From Bacteroidota bacterium (GTDB lineage: Bacteria > Bacteroidota > Bacteroidia > Flavobacteriales > Crocinitomicaceae), in assembly GCA_029558435.1 (NCBI GenBank), contig JAKQEZ010000467.1:1-52854 (forward strand): a stretch of 52,854 nt of DNA, given 5' to 3'. Shown in pieces: positions 16,335 through 24,861 of the stretch (within the stretch, counting starts at the first letter, position 1; every line of letters begins with the position of its first letter). The notes beneath the pieces were generated by a model that did no database searches, was not told the DNA's origin, and was given only the letters and a program-made list of their open reading frames with translations. The position numbers and the translations under genes were made by a program.

Positions 16335-17519
16335 TTAAAAAACAGCTAAACTCATCATTTGCATACCAATTTTCAATGCTTGTGGGTCGATATCAAAACG
16401 TGCATGGTGTGCACCAAAGATAATTCCATTTTTTTCATCCCTCACACCTATTCTAAAAAAACAAGCTGGAATTTCTTGTGCATAATACGAAAAATCTTCA
16501 CTTCCCATGCGGATAGGTAAATCAACCACATTGTCACTACCCAATAAATCAATAGATTTTTGTTTCAGTTGAGCAGTTAGCGTTTCGTCGTTTTCCAAAT
16601 AGGGATAGCCCTTGCTAATTTCCAACTCCAGCGTTGCGCCATTTCCTTCCACTATTGCTTTGGCTTGTTGTTGCAATAATTCAAGAGCTTCTGCACGCCA
16701 TTCTTCATTCATGGTACGAAAAGTTCCTTTCAAAACCGCTTTGGCTGGAATGATATTGGTTGCCCCCAATGCTTCAAAATATCCAAAGGTTAATACACCC
16801 GGAATTTTTGGATCTCGTCTTCTACTGATGATGGTTTGCAAATTTAAAATCAATTCTGCACCAATCGTTATTGGGTCGATGCATTGGTGTGGAGTTGCTC
16901 CGTGACCACCTTTACCGTGAATGGTAATATAAATTTCATCGCAACTAGCCATGTAGAGTCCGCCTTTAAACCCTGTCATTCCAGCCGGTAAATCTGGAAA
17001 AACATGCAATCCATAAATAGTTTTAACAGTAGGATTTTGCAACACTCCATCCTTAATCATCAACGATGCGCCACCTGGATTTTTTTCTTCGCCCGGTTGG
17101 AAAATCAGTTTGACAGGTTGAGGCAATTGCTCTTTAATTTCTTGCAGTATTTCTGCTGTTCCCAACAAAATAGCTGTGTGTGCATCGTGTCCGCAAGCAT
17201 GCATCACGCCATCCACTTTTGATTTATAGGGAACATTATTTTCTTCATGAATGGGCAATGCGTCCATATCAGCACGCAAGGCAACAACTTCCATATCGTT
17301 GGTGTGGTGAGAGGCTTTAATAATCCCTACGACACCTGTTCCACCTACACCTGTTTGATGTTCAACACCCAATTCTGTTAATTTATCAGCGACAAACTTC
17401 ATGGTTTGATGCTCTTGGTATGACAATTCCGGATATTGATGAAGGTGCTCGCGATAAGCCTTCACTTTTTCAAACAATTCGTGAGAACGTTGAACAATAT
17501 GTGTTTTTATTTCACTCAT
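16335..17519 (-). CDS. M20 family amidohydrolase/aminoacylase
   Basis: The 394-residue cytoplasmic enzyme belongs to the M20D group (HipO/ILL1-type amidohydrolases that cleave N-acyl amino acids or related amides). Metal-site motifs are present: RADMDALP, MHACGHDAHTA, FQPGEEKNPGGA with the catalytic Glu pair, and the dimerisation-domain phrase GKGGHGATPH. The last metal-binding His is in FGAHHARFD. Length and motif order are complete. The physiological substrate is unknown. It is the first gene of an operon with two DUF4230 genes and a lipoprotein, an unexplained partnership. Confidence 0.9.
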   Translation of the reverse strand: MSEIKTHIVQRSHELFEKVKAYREHLHQYPELSYQEHQTMKFVADKLTELGVEHQTGVGGTGVVGIIKASHHTNDMEVVALRADMDALPIHEENNVPYKSKVDGVMHACGHDAHTAILLGTAEILQEIKEQLPQPVKLIFQPGEEKNPGGASLMIKDGVLQNPTVKTIYGLHVFPDLPAGMTGFKGGLYMASCDEIYITIHGKGGHGATPHQCIDPITIGAELILNLQTIISRRRDPKIPGVLTFGYFEALGATNIIPAKAVLKGTFRTMNEEWRAEALELLQQQAKAIVEGNGATLELEISKGYPYLENDETLTAQLKQKSIDLLGSDNVVDLPIRMGSEDFSYYAQEIPACFFRIGVRDEKNGIIFGAHHARFDIDPQALKIGMQMMSLAVF

Positions 17520-17629
17520 GATGCGTAAAATTAATAAAAAATGAAATTCAATGAATGAAAATAGAATTCTCTGATAAAAAGTAGAAATATTTTCCTAAAT
17601 TCGTAGAAGTTGACTTGCAAGATGTTAAA

Positions 17630-18400
17630 ATGAATAATTCTTTAAAAAAACACATTTTAGATAATTGGAAAAAAGTAGGGCATTATAAAACTTTAGGTGA
17701 TTATGAGCGTGAAATTTCCATTCAAAAGAAGTTAATGGAATTAATGCAAGTTGGTGATTTCTATTACTTTATTTTTGCACCTCCGATGAATAAAATAGAA
17801 TTTGTTTCAGCAGAAATGGAAACTATTTTAGGATACAAACCATCTGAATTTACAGTTGAAAAATTATTATCCATCATTCACCCTGATGATTTACCCTATT
17901 TCATTGATTTTGAAAACACGGTAATTGATTTTAAAATGAAGTTGCCACCAGATAAAGTGATGAAATACAAATCGCGTTACAATTATAGGATTCGAAAAAG
18001 CAATGGTGAATACATGCATATTTTGCAACAATCTACTACTATACAAACCGATGAAGAGGGTGCTATTTTGAGAAACTTTGCCATTCATACCGATATTTCA
18101 CATTTAAAAAGAAAATCGGATACCAAAATGGAACTCTCATTTATTGGGTTAGATGGAGAACAATCGTTTATCAATGTTAGTCCCCAAAAAGAATTCATAG
18201 AATTAGCCGCTGTTCTCACTCCTCGAGAAATGGAAATTGTTCAATTAATTGCCACCAATTTAACCTCCAAAGAAATTGCCAAGCAACTTCAAATTAGCCC
18301 AGAAACAGTAAATACTCACCGCAAAAATATACATATAAAAACGGGAACAAAAAGTGCAATAGAGCTGGTTTTATTTGCGCAAGATAAAGGATGGATATAA
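17630..18400 (+). CDS. PAS domain transcription regulator with LuxR-type HTH
   Basis: The 256-residue protein has an N-terminal helical segment, a PAS fold (about 45-155: ISAEMETILGYKPSEF-like start, a central HPDD turn and a terminal TDISHLKRK), and a C-terminal LuxR/GerE HTH with LTPREMEIVQLIATN and SPETVNTHRKNIH. It lacks a response-regulator receiver domain, so it probably senses a small ligand or redox state directly through PAS. A TTG at 17615 could extend the frame, but the ATG at 17630 fits better. A -7-like TAAATTCG lies at 17596-17603. A terminator follows directly. Its targets are unknown. Confidence 0.85.
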   Translation: MNNSLKKHILDNWKKVGHYKTLGDYEREISIQKKLMELMQVGDFYYFIFAPPMNKIEFVSAEMETILGYKPSEFTVEKLLSIIHPDDLPYFIDFENTVIDFKMKLPPDKVMKYKSRYNYRIRKSNGEYMHILQQSTTIQTDEEGAILRNFAIHTDISHLKRKSDTKMELSFIGLDGEQSFINVSPQKEFIELAAVLTPREMEIVQLIATNLTSKEIAKQLQISPETVNTHRKNIHIKTGTKSAIELVLFAQDKGWI

Positions 18401-18401
18401 C

Positions 18402-18430
18402 AAAGGCTATTCTTCAATAGAACAGCCTTT
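18402..18430 (+). terminator. Terminator after PAS-LuxR gene
   Basis: A 7-bp stem AAAGGCT/AGCCTTT with a 15-nt loop begins 2 bp after the stop codon; the strand continues into a U/A-rich tract. Confidence 0.65.
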
Positions 18431-18524
18431 ATTTATATAAATTGTGGATAGGTGTAATTTCTAGTTGCTAAGATTTGTACTTTTTATAAGTATTGTTCAA
18501 ATGTACAATTATCAAATGGAGTGG

Positions 18525-18546
18525 ATATACCCACTATTGGGTATAT
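18525..18546. promoter_or_regulatory. 8-bp inverted repeat upstream of the ChaN-like gene
   Basis: Perfect arms ATATACCC and GGGTATAT flank a 6-nt spacer, about 130 bp upstream of the ChaN-like promoter. It may be an operator, for example for the neighbouring PAS-LuxR regulator, or a second terminator, since GCGGTTTTTT follows. The sequence alone does not decide. Confidence 0.4.
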
Positions 18547-18653
18547 GCGGTTTTTTGGTTAATTAATTTTCGATTTTTAAGTCATCTAACACAAAAACCA
18601 TCGCATTCTTGCTTATACAACCTCTTTCATTTTTAAATATTCTGGTGCTGTAA

Positions 18654-18686
18654 TTGCCAACACTTTCGTAAATATGTGTATTTTTG
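18654..18686 (+). promoter_or_regulatory. Promoter of the ChaN-like gene
   Basis: TTG at 18654-18656, a 22-bp spacer and TATTTTTG at 18679-18686 match the Bacteroidota consensus exactly. The ATG at 18699 lies 12 bp after the -7 element, giving a very short leader and excluding the TTG at 18684 as start. Confidence 0.7.
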
Positions 18687-18698
18687 AAAGAAAAAAAC

Positions 18699-19568
18699 AT
18701 GAAATTTATCCTCGTTTCCCTTTTAGTAGGCTTTAGCTTTTTAACATTTTCTCAAAACAAACCTGCTTATGTTATTTACAATGCAAAAGGAAAAAAAGTA
18801 AGTTACAAAAAGATGCTTCAAGCAGCAATAGCATCTGACATTACTTTTTTTGGTGAATTTCATGACAACACAATTGCCCATTGGTTAGAATTGGAGCTAA
18901 CGATGGATATGGCTCGTTTAACCAACAACCAGCTTACATTGGGCTTTGAAATGTTTGAACAAGATCAACAACAATTGCTTTCCGATTATCAAAGTGGAAA
19001 AATTACTGCCAAACAATTTGAAGATAGCACGCGTTTGTGGAACAACTATAAAACTGACTATAAACCGATTGTAAATTTTGCTAAGGACAACAATTTAATT
19101 TGTGTTGCATCTAACATTCCACGTTGGATTGCAAGTTTAGTTTACAAAAAAGGGCGTGTTGCTTTGGATTCACTAAAACCAATAGATTACAACCACATGT
19201 GTGATAAAAATTATGTGGTGGATACTTCACTTTCGCAATACAAAAAAATGTTGGGAATGATGCCCGATCACAACAAAGGTTTAAATTTCATTTATTCGCA
19301 AGCAAGCAAAGACGCTACAATGGCGCATTTTATTGATAAATATTGGAAAAACTATCCAACCAATAAATTCATTCATTTCAATGGTTCGTTTCATACCGAT
19401 TTTGACCAAGGAATTATTTGGTATCTAAAACGTTTGCGTCCAAATTTGCACTACACAACCATTACAGTGGTTGAACAAAGTGATTTCAAAAAAATGGACA
19501 AAGAACATATAGACAAAGCACACTTCATTATTTGTGTGGATGAGCACATGACCAAAACCATTCATTAA
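18699..19568 (+). CDS. ChaN-like (DUF399) exported protein
   Basis: The 289-residue protein has a cleavable signal peptide (about 1-18, ending FLTFSQ) and the ChaN/DUF399 fold with the hallmark FFGEFHDNTIAHWLE and the phrase LTLGFEMFEQDQQQLL. ChaN family members bind heme on their surface and are tied to iron/heme acquisition in some bacteria; others are uncharacterised. No lipobox is visible, unlike many ChaN homologues, so this one should be periplasmic or secreted. The C-terminus ends with MTKTIH. A strong promoter precedes it and the glycosyltransferase gene follows 9 bp later, so the two probably form an operon. Confidence 0.8.
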   Translation: MKFILVSLLVGFSFLTFSQNKPAYVIYNAKGKKVSYKKMLQAAIASDITFFGEFHDNTIAHWLELELTMDMARLTNNQLTLGFEMFEQDQQQLLSDYQSGKITAKQFEDSTRLWNNYKTDYKPIVNFAKDNNLICVASNIPRWIASLVYKKGRVALDSLKPIDYNHMCDKNYVVDTSLSQYKKMLGMMPDHNKGLNFIYSQASKDATMAHFIDKYWKNYPTNKFIHFNGSFHTDFDQGIIWYLKRLRPNLHYTTITVVEQSDFKKMDKEHIDKAHFIICVDEHMTKTIH

Positions 19569-19577
19569 AGAATAAAT

Positions 19578-20489
19578 TTGCTACCACTCCATGAAATAAC
19601 TAACACGCGCATTCTCTATTCTTTTCTTAATTGGGGAAAGGGACATTTATCGCGTTCCATTGGTATATGCAAACAGTTGGTGCAACAAGGTAATCGTTTA
19701 GTTATAGCCTGCGAAAAAGAAGATTTTTTGGTGCTTGCCGAATACTTGGATGACTTGGAATTTGTGGAATTGGCAAACTACCCATTTCATTTTTCGGGAA
19801 AGGGGAATTTTGCCGTTGATTTATGGAAGAGTCGTAAAGCATTGCTTCAACACCTACAAAACGAACATGTTTTAGTAGAAAATATAGTGAAAGAATACCA
19901 GATTGATGTTGTCCTTTCTGATCATCGATATGGGTTTTATTCCAAACACATTCCTTCTGTTTTTATCACCCACCAAGTAAATTTGGCGTTAAAATGGTGG
20001 CAATTTCCAGCGCAAATGATTCACAACCGATGGATGCAAGCTTTTAATTGGATTTGGATTTTAGACGATACTACACAATCATTGGCAGGTAAATTAAGTG
20101 CAAACAATCGTTGGGCTAACAGTTCTTACATTGGTCATTTCAGTCGATTTGACACAACGACAATAGATACTCCTAAAAAATTAGTCATAGGGGTTTGTAA
20201 CGGTCCTTTTCCCTATAATTTTCAGCTTTTACAACAACTGGAAGCAATAAAGCATTTGGATTACATCATAACCTCGTTGCCAAGCAAAGATAAAAGAGCC
20301 ATCCAACCAAGGTCGTGGAAAGAAAGCGATGTATTGTTTTATCAAGCAAAAACCATTTATAGTTATTGTGGTTACACCACCTTGATGGATCTAAAAGCGT
20401 TGGGGTGTGAGGGGAATTTATATCCAACACCCGGACAAAGCGAGCAAGTATATTTACATCGATTGCATAAAAGCAAAATTGAGCGATAA
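19578..20489 (+). CDS. Glycosyltransferase family 28-like protein (MurG fold)
   Basis: The 303-residue protein has the N-terminal signature of a group of MurG-like putative glycosyltransferases (ILYSFLNWGKGHLSRS) and a C-terminal glycine/serine-rich donor-binding segment with CGYTTLMDLKALG and TPGQSEQVYL. The acceptor and donor sugars are unknown. The only plausible start is a TTG at 19578, since the first strand ILYSF needs to lie near the N-terminus and no ATG or GTG is in frame before it. It ends just before a bidirectional terminator. Confidence 0.75.
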   Translation: MLPLHEITNTRILYSFLNWGKGHLSRSIGICKQLVQQGNRLVIACEKEDFLVLAEYLDDLEFVELANYPFHFSGKGNFAVDLWKSRKALLQHLQNEHVLVENIVKEYQIDVVLSDHRYGFYSKHIPSVFITHQVNLALKWWQFPAQMIHNRWMQAFNWIWILDDTTQSLAGKLSANNRWANSSYIGHFSRFDTTTIDTPKKLVIGVCNGPFPYNFQLLQQLEAIKHLDYIITSLPSKDKRAIQPRSWKESDVLFYQAKTIYSYCGYTTLMDLKALGCEGNLYPTPGQSEQVYLHRLHKSKIER

Positions 20490-20492
20490 TAA

Positions 20493-20525
20493 AAAAGTCG
20501 CTCTACCTGTAACAGAGCGACTTTT
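20493..20525. terminator. Bidirectional terminator between convergent genes
   Basis: A perfect 12-bp stem AAAAGTCGCTCT/AGAGCGACTTTT closes a 9-nt loop and ends in U residues on both strands. It lies between the stop of the glycosyltransferase (plus) and yqeY (minus), terminating both, including the whole dcw operon. Confidence 0.9.
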
Positions 20526-20558
20526 ACAACGAAAAATTTATGTTGTTTTGTAGAATGC

Positions 20559-21005
20559 TTATTTGGCCAATTCTTCTTTCACCATTGCCGAGATGATTTT
20601 ACCATCTGCTTTTCCGGCCAATTGTTTTGTAAGAACTCCCATTACTTTACCCATATCTGCTGGTCCAGATGCACCAACTGCTTGGATAGCTGCTTTTACT
20701 TCGTTTCTGATTTCATCTTCAGAAAGTTGTTTTGGCAAATATTCTTCGATAACTTTTGCTTGAAATAGTTCATCATCGGCTAAATCTTGGCGACCTTGTT
20801 CGATGTACAAGTTATAGGTATCTATGCGTTGTTTGTGTAATTTTAAAACAATTTTTGCAGCAGCTTCTTCTGTTACTTCACCAGCTCCAGAAGTTGCTTC
20901 TAACATTAATTTTGATTTAATATCGCGCAATGCGGCTAAGCGTTCTTTGTCCTTAGCCAACATTGCCGTTTTAATATCTGCGTTTATTTTATCTGTAAAA
21001 CTCAT
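20559..21005 (-). CDS. YqeY-like (GatB/YqeY domain) protein
   Basis: The 148-residue protein is a stand-alone GatB/YqeY domain: an N-terminal helical bundle (LNADIKTAMLAKDKERLAALRDIKS-type, with variations) and a C-terminal three-helix tail region with GASGPADMGKVMG, the same tRNA-interacting tail module found in the amidotransferase subunit GatB. The free-standing protein's role is not firmly known. The ATG at 21005 follows the ftsZ stop by 5 bp; the upstream TTG at 21014 inside ftsZ is not needed. The position after ftsZ is conserved in Bacteroidota. Confidence 0.9.
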   Translation of the reverse strand: MSFTDKINADIKTAMLAKDKERLAALRDIKSKLMLEATSGAGEVTEEAAAKIVLKLHKQRIDTYNLYIEQGRQDLADDELFQAKVIEEYLPKQLSEDEIRNEVKAAIQAVGASGPADMGKVMGVLTKQLAGKADGKIISAMVKEELAK

Positions 21006-21010
21006 TTGTA

Positions 21011-22666
21011 TCAATCTACGTTATCGTGTAAAAAAGAATTTCCACCATTCAATCTGTACCCTCCATTTTCATCAGAATTAACTCCAAAACGTGAAGATTC
21101 AGAAGAAGAGCTGTAGTTATTACTGTTATCAATAGTGATATTTCTTCTTGTGAAAGCCGGTTCTTTTTCCAATTCAATCACACCATCTGCTTTTTTCAAG
21201 CGAGTAGTGTATTCGTGAATACGGCTCATTCTTTCTTGTTGTTTTCTCAATTGCTCCTCAGGTGAAAGAACGTGTCTTTTTTCTGTAGATTCAACATTAT
21301 CCGTTGTATTCATCGTTTCATCCTCTTCATCTAATGTATAACGAACAAATTCGCTTGTTGTATTTTCTGCAACAGGAATAGATGGAGTTTCAGCAATTGG
21401 CGCTGGTGAACTTACTTCCCAGTCAAAGTTAATTGCACCTTGTTGTTCTGTAACTTCATCATCTAAATTAACTTTTTTCACTTCAGCAACTGGTTCTGTT
21501 GGCATTGAAACAAATTGTGGTTTATCTTCCACTTTCGTTTCAACAACTTGCTTGATGAACGGTTCTTCTTGTTCAGCAGTTACTTCTTTGGCCCCACTCC
21601 ACACAGCAGATTCAGTTGGAGAAGTCATGGGCATTTTAATTTCATTTTTTGGTTCTTCGTCCAACACTTTTTTGATTTGCTCTGGTGCTTTTTCAAAACC
21701 TGTAATTGGAGAAGATGCGAAACCTGTTGCAATAACAGTAACGCTCAATTTATTTCCTAAAGACGCATCGTAGCCATGTCCGAAGATAATTTCAGCAGTT
21801 GAACCAGCAGCTTCTTGGATGTAATCCGTAACTTCTGCCATTTCATCCATAGTAATTTCAGCATCGCCGTATGTAATGTTCAACAACACATATTTAGCTC
21901 CACTGATATCGTTATCGTTTAACAATGGAGAAGCCAACGCATTTTGTACAGCAACAATTGATCTATTTTCACCTTCAGCCGCAGCGCTTCCCATGATAGC
22001 AACACCAGAGTTACGCATAACTGTATTTACGTCATTTAAGTCAGTATTGATAATACCAGTAACCGAAATTACTTCTGCAATACCTTTAGCAGCCACTGCC
22101 AACACGTCATCTGCTTGAGCGAACGCATTGCTCAATGATAAATTACCAGTTAATTCACGCAAACGTTCGTTATTGATAATCAACAAAGCATCCACGTTTT
22201 TGCGCAATTCATCCAAACCTTCTTCCGCTTGTTGACGGCGTTTTTTACCTTCAAAACCAAATGGAACAGTAACAATACCAACTGTTAAAATACCCATGTC
22301 TTTGGCAACACTAGCAATTACAGGAGCAGCACCAGTACCAGTACCACCACCCATTCCTGCAGTAATAAACACCATTTTAGTGTTGTTTGAAAGCAAGTTT
22401 TGAATTTCTTCAATGTTTTCTACGGCAGCATTTTTACCAATTTCTGGAATAGAACCAGCTCCTCTTCCTTCAGTTAAAGATGGTCCTAACTGAATTTTGT
22501 AAGGCACAGGTGAAATGTCCAATGCTTGTTTATCGGTATTACACACGATGAAATCTACACCTATAATTCCTTGGTTATACATGTGATTAACAGCGTTGCT
22601 ACCACCACCTCCTACACCAATTACTTTGATGATTGAAGCGTTGTCTTTCGGTAATTCAAATTCCAT
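21011..22666 (-). CDS. ftsZ: Cell division tubulin homologue FtsZ
   Basis: The 551-residue protein polymerises with GTP into the Z ring. The GTPase domain (about 1-315) has [15 protein letters not shown] at the N-terminus, the tubulin signature GGGTGTG at 106-112 and the T7-loop [11 protein letters not shown]. The remaining 235 residues are an acidic, Glu/Pro/Thr-rich linker with a charged patch ([13 protein letters not shown]) and a Ser/Asn-rich end; this long tail is characteristic of Bacteroidota FtsZ. Transcription comes from the dcw operon upstream; a 42-bp gap separates it from ftsA. Confidence 0.97.
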   Translation of the reverse strand: MEFELPKDNASIIKVIGVGGGGSNAVNHMYNQGIIGVDFIVCNTDKQALDISPVPYKIQLGPSLTEGRGAGSIPEIGKNAAVENIEEIQNLLSNNTKMVFITAGMGGGTGTGAAPVIASVAKDMGILTVGIVTVPFGFEGKKRRQQAEEGLDELRKNVDALLIINNERLRELTGNLSLSNAFAQADDVLAVAAKGIAEVISVTGIINTDLNDVNTVMRNSGVAIMGSAAAEGENRSIVAVQNALASPLLNDNDISGAKYVLLNITYGDAEITMDEMAEVTDYIQEAAGSTAEIIFGHGYDASLGNKLSVTVIATGFASSPITGFEKAPEQIKKVLDEEPKNEIKMPMTSPTESAVWSGAKEVTAEQEEPFIKQVVETKVEDKPQFVSMPTEPVAEVKKVNLDDEVTEQQGAINFDWEVSSPAPIAETPSIPVAENTTSEFVRYTLDEEDETMNTTDNVESTEKRHVLSPEEQLRKQQERMSRIHEYTTRLKKADGVIELEKEPAFTRRNITIDNSNNYSSSSESSRFGVNSDENGGYRLNGGNSFLHDNVD

Positions 22667-22708
22667 TCTATTTAGTTTTTCGTTGTTGTATAATTTATTA
22701 TAATCAGC

Positions 22709-24055
22709 TTATTCTTCGTCCATAAAGAAATCTCTGCCTATATCTTTACTTTTAGAGATTAATGACTCAAAGAATCCTTTGCGCTCTTTGATGCGTTTTG
22801 GTTCTTCTACCTTTTTCTCTTCTTTATCGTTTTTAATTTCAGCATTAACAGCATTGGCATTTATTGCATATCCTTCGCGTTTATCTAGTTCTTTAAATCC
22901 TGTCAACACCAAGCCAATACCAGTTGAATAAATTGGGCTTTCTATATTTTCAATTTCATTATTATTTGCTAAATGTTCAGTTGGATATCCAATACGTGTA
23001 TCCATTCCTGTATGGAATTCAAACAATTGTTTCAAGTGTTTTAATTGTGATCCTCCACCTGTTACAACAATTCCACCGATTAATTTTTTCTTTAATCCTG
23101 TATTAATTATTTCGTAATCAATCAACTCAATGATTTCTGTCATACGTGCATTGATGATTCCTGCTAAGCTGCTTACTGTTATTTCTTTAGGCTCACGTCC
23201 TCTTAAGCCTGGAATGCAAACAATTTCATTGGATTGATTTTCATTGACGATTGCAGAGCCAAACTTCACTTTCAAGCGTTCTGCTTGTTTTTGCATAATT
23301 TGACATCCCTCTTTAATATCTTGTGTAATAACATTTCCACCAAATGGGATGATTGCTGTATGTTGAATTATACCGTCATGGAAAATGGCAATATCTGTTG
23401 TTCCACCACCTATATCAACCAATACTACACCTGCTTCTTTTTCTTCTTCAGAAAGCACAGCTTCGGCAGATGCCATTGGCTCCAACACCATATCTTGAAC
23501 ATGATACCCAGCACGCGTTACACAACGCACTATATTCGTACAAGCCCCAACATTTCCAGTAATCATGTGGAAATTAGCCTCAATTTTAACACCAGCATGG
23601 CCAATTGGGTCTTTAATTCCCTGGTGGCCATCAATATCGTATTGTTTTGGAATAACTTTGATGATTTGTTCTCCAGGAGGCATTAACATTCTGTACATAT
23701 CATCTTCCAATATGTCTAAATCTTTTTGCGAAATTTCATTTTCAACATTGGTACGCACTAACATACCTCTGTGCTGCATACTTTTGATGTGCTGTCCAGC
23801 AACACCAACATAAACACTTCTTAATGTAATTTCAACGCCATCTTTTTGCTGTTCAATATATTCTTTAGCATCTTCGATAGCTCCTTTAATAGATTGGATC
23901 GTTTTTTCAATGTTTTCAACCACCCCTCGATTTACTCCAAGAGATTCCTTTTGGCCGATTGCTAAAATTTCAATCTTACCATATTCATTACGTTGCCCCA
24001 CAAAACAAGCTATTTTTGTGGTTCCAATATCCAATCCTACAACAACTTTTGACAT
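22709..24055 (-). CDS. ftsA: Cell division actin homologue FtsA
   Basis: The 448-residue protein anchors FtsZ polymers to the membrane. Actin-fold motifs are VVGLDIGTTKIACFVG at the N-terminus, VLVDIGGGTTDIAIF and GIVVTGGGSQLKHL; the SHS2-type 1C subdomain lies between about 85 and 165. The C-terminal region ends in a basic/amphipathic helix (about 425-443, GFFESLISKSKDIGRDFF), the expected membrane-binding segment. It sits between ftsQ (8-bp gap) and ftsZ. Confidence 0.96.
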   Translation of the reverse strand: MSKVVVGLDIGTTKIACFVGQRNEYGKIEILAIGQKESLGVNRGVVENIEKTIQSIKGAIEDAKEYIEQQKDGVEITLRSVYVGVAGQHIKSMQHRGMLVRTNVENEISQKDLDILEDDMYRMLMPPGEQIIKVIPKQYDIDGHQGIKDPIGHAGVKIEANFHMITGNVGACTNIVRCVTRAGYHVQDMVLEPMASAEAVLSEEEKEAGVVLVDIGGGTTDIAIFHDGIIQHTAIIPFGGNVITQDIKEGCQIMQKQAERLKVKFGSAIVNENQSNEIVCIPGLRGREPKEITVSSLAGIINARMTEIIELIDYEIINTGLKKKLIGGIVVTGGGSQLKHLKQLFEFHTGMDTRIGYPTEHLANNNEIENIESPIYSTGIGLVLTGFKELDKREGYAINANAVNAEIKNDKEEKKVEEPKRIKERKGFFESLISKSKDIGRDFFMDEE

Positions 24056-24063
24056 ACTTTCCG

Positions 24064-24861
24064 TTATTCTTTTTTCTTACAAACAATCTGCTTATCGTAT
24101 TTCAGTGAAATCTCACTGTATGTGCTCCATCCTTCATACGGTATCGCTTCTTTGTAAAATATCTTCAATTTTTCAAATTTATTCTCTATTTCTTTTTCAG
24201 TATTTGCCATACCAAAAACAATAGTTTGATCACCAACTACTGGTATCAAAACAAAATCACCGTTATTTTTCAAATGAATTTGCCCGATTAAAGACCTCAT
24301 TAGTGGATCATTACAAACATAATTTGAAATTCTATACACATTATCAATTTTTTGAATAGTTTTCAAACTATCGTTGTTAATAATTTCAAACACTGTTTTC
24401 TGATTGAATTTCAATGGTTTATCTGCTGTAATAATTAAAACACGTGCTGCATGGTCAATTGTACTACTAATTTTATATCCCTCAGTATCAACATAATAAT
24501 TTTCACCCGATGGATTATAAACATGAAACAATGGCTTTCTTAACACGATAGAAATAGTCCATTTTCCACCAAAAGATGAATAAATTTTCACATTTTTCAC
24601 TTCTTCCATGTTGGAAATAAACCGCTCAATGCGCTCCGTATTTAGGTCTTTTACACGTTGGTTGACATAAATCAAATTTTGCCGTTGCAACCTTGTCATT
24701 ACCTCTTCTTTGTTGAGAATAGCATTTTCTCCATCAACGCTAATTTCGATAGTAGGCGCTAGCAAAGTCATGTTATTAATTGCTTTTTGAGCAAAAACCA
24801 CACCCACAACCACTGCAATTGCAACGATGGACCACAACGTTATTTTAATCCATTTATTCAC
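24064..24861 (-). CDS. ftsQ: Cell division protein FtsQ/DivIB
   Basis: The 265-residue bitopic protein has a short cytoplasmic start, one membrane helix (about 6-25), a POTRA domain (about 35-105, with VKDLNTERIERFISNMEEVKNV) and a beta domain. It is part of the FtsQLB complex that links the Z ring to septal wall synthesis. Sequence conservation in this family is low; the call rests on topology and on its position between murC and ftsA. It overlaps the murC end by 8 bp. Confidence 0.9.
   Translation of the reverse strand: MNKWIKITLWSIVAIAVVVGVVFAQKAINNMTLLAPTIEISVDGENAILNKEEVMTRLQRQNLIYVNQRVKDLNTERIERFISNMEEVKNVKIYSSFGGKWTISIVLRKPLFHVYNPSGENYYVDTEGYKISSTIDHAARVLIITADKPLKFNQKTVFEIINNDSLKTIQKIDNVYRISNYVCNDPLMRSLIGQIHLKNNGDFVLIPVVGDQTIVFGMANTEKEIENKFEKLKIFYKEAIPYEGWSTYSEISLKYDKQIVCKKKE

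Noticed and set aside
23234..23686. 150-codon plus-strand frame opposite ftsA
   Set aside because: Cys/His/Phe-rich composition typical of antisense frames; ftsA is certain on the other strand.
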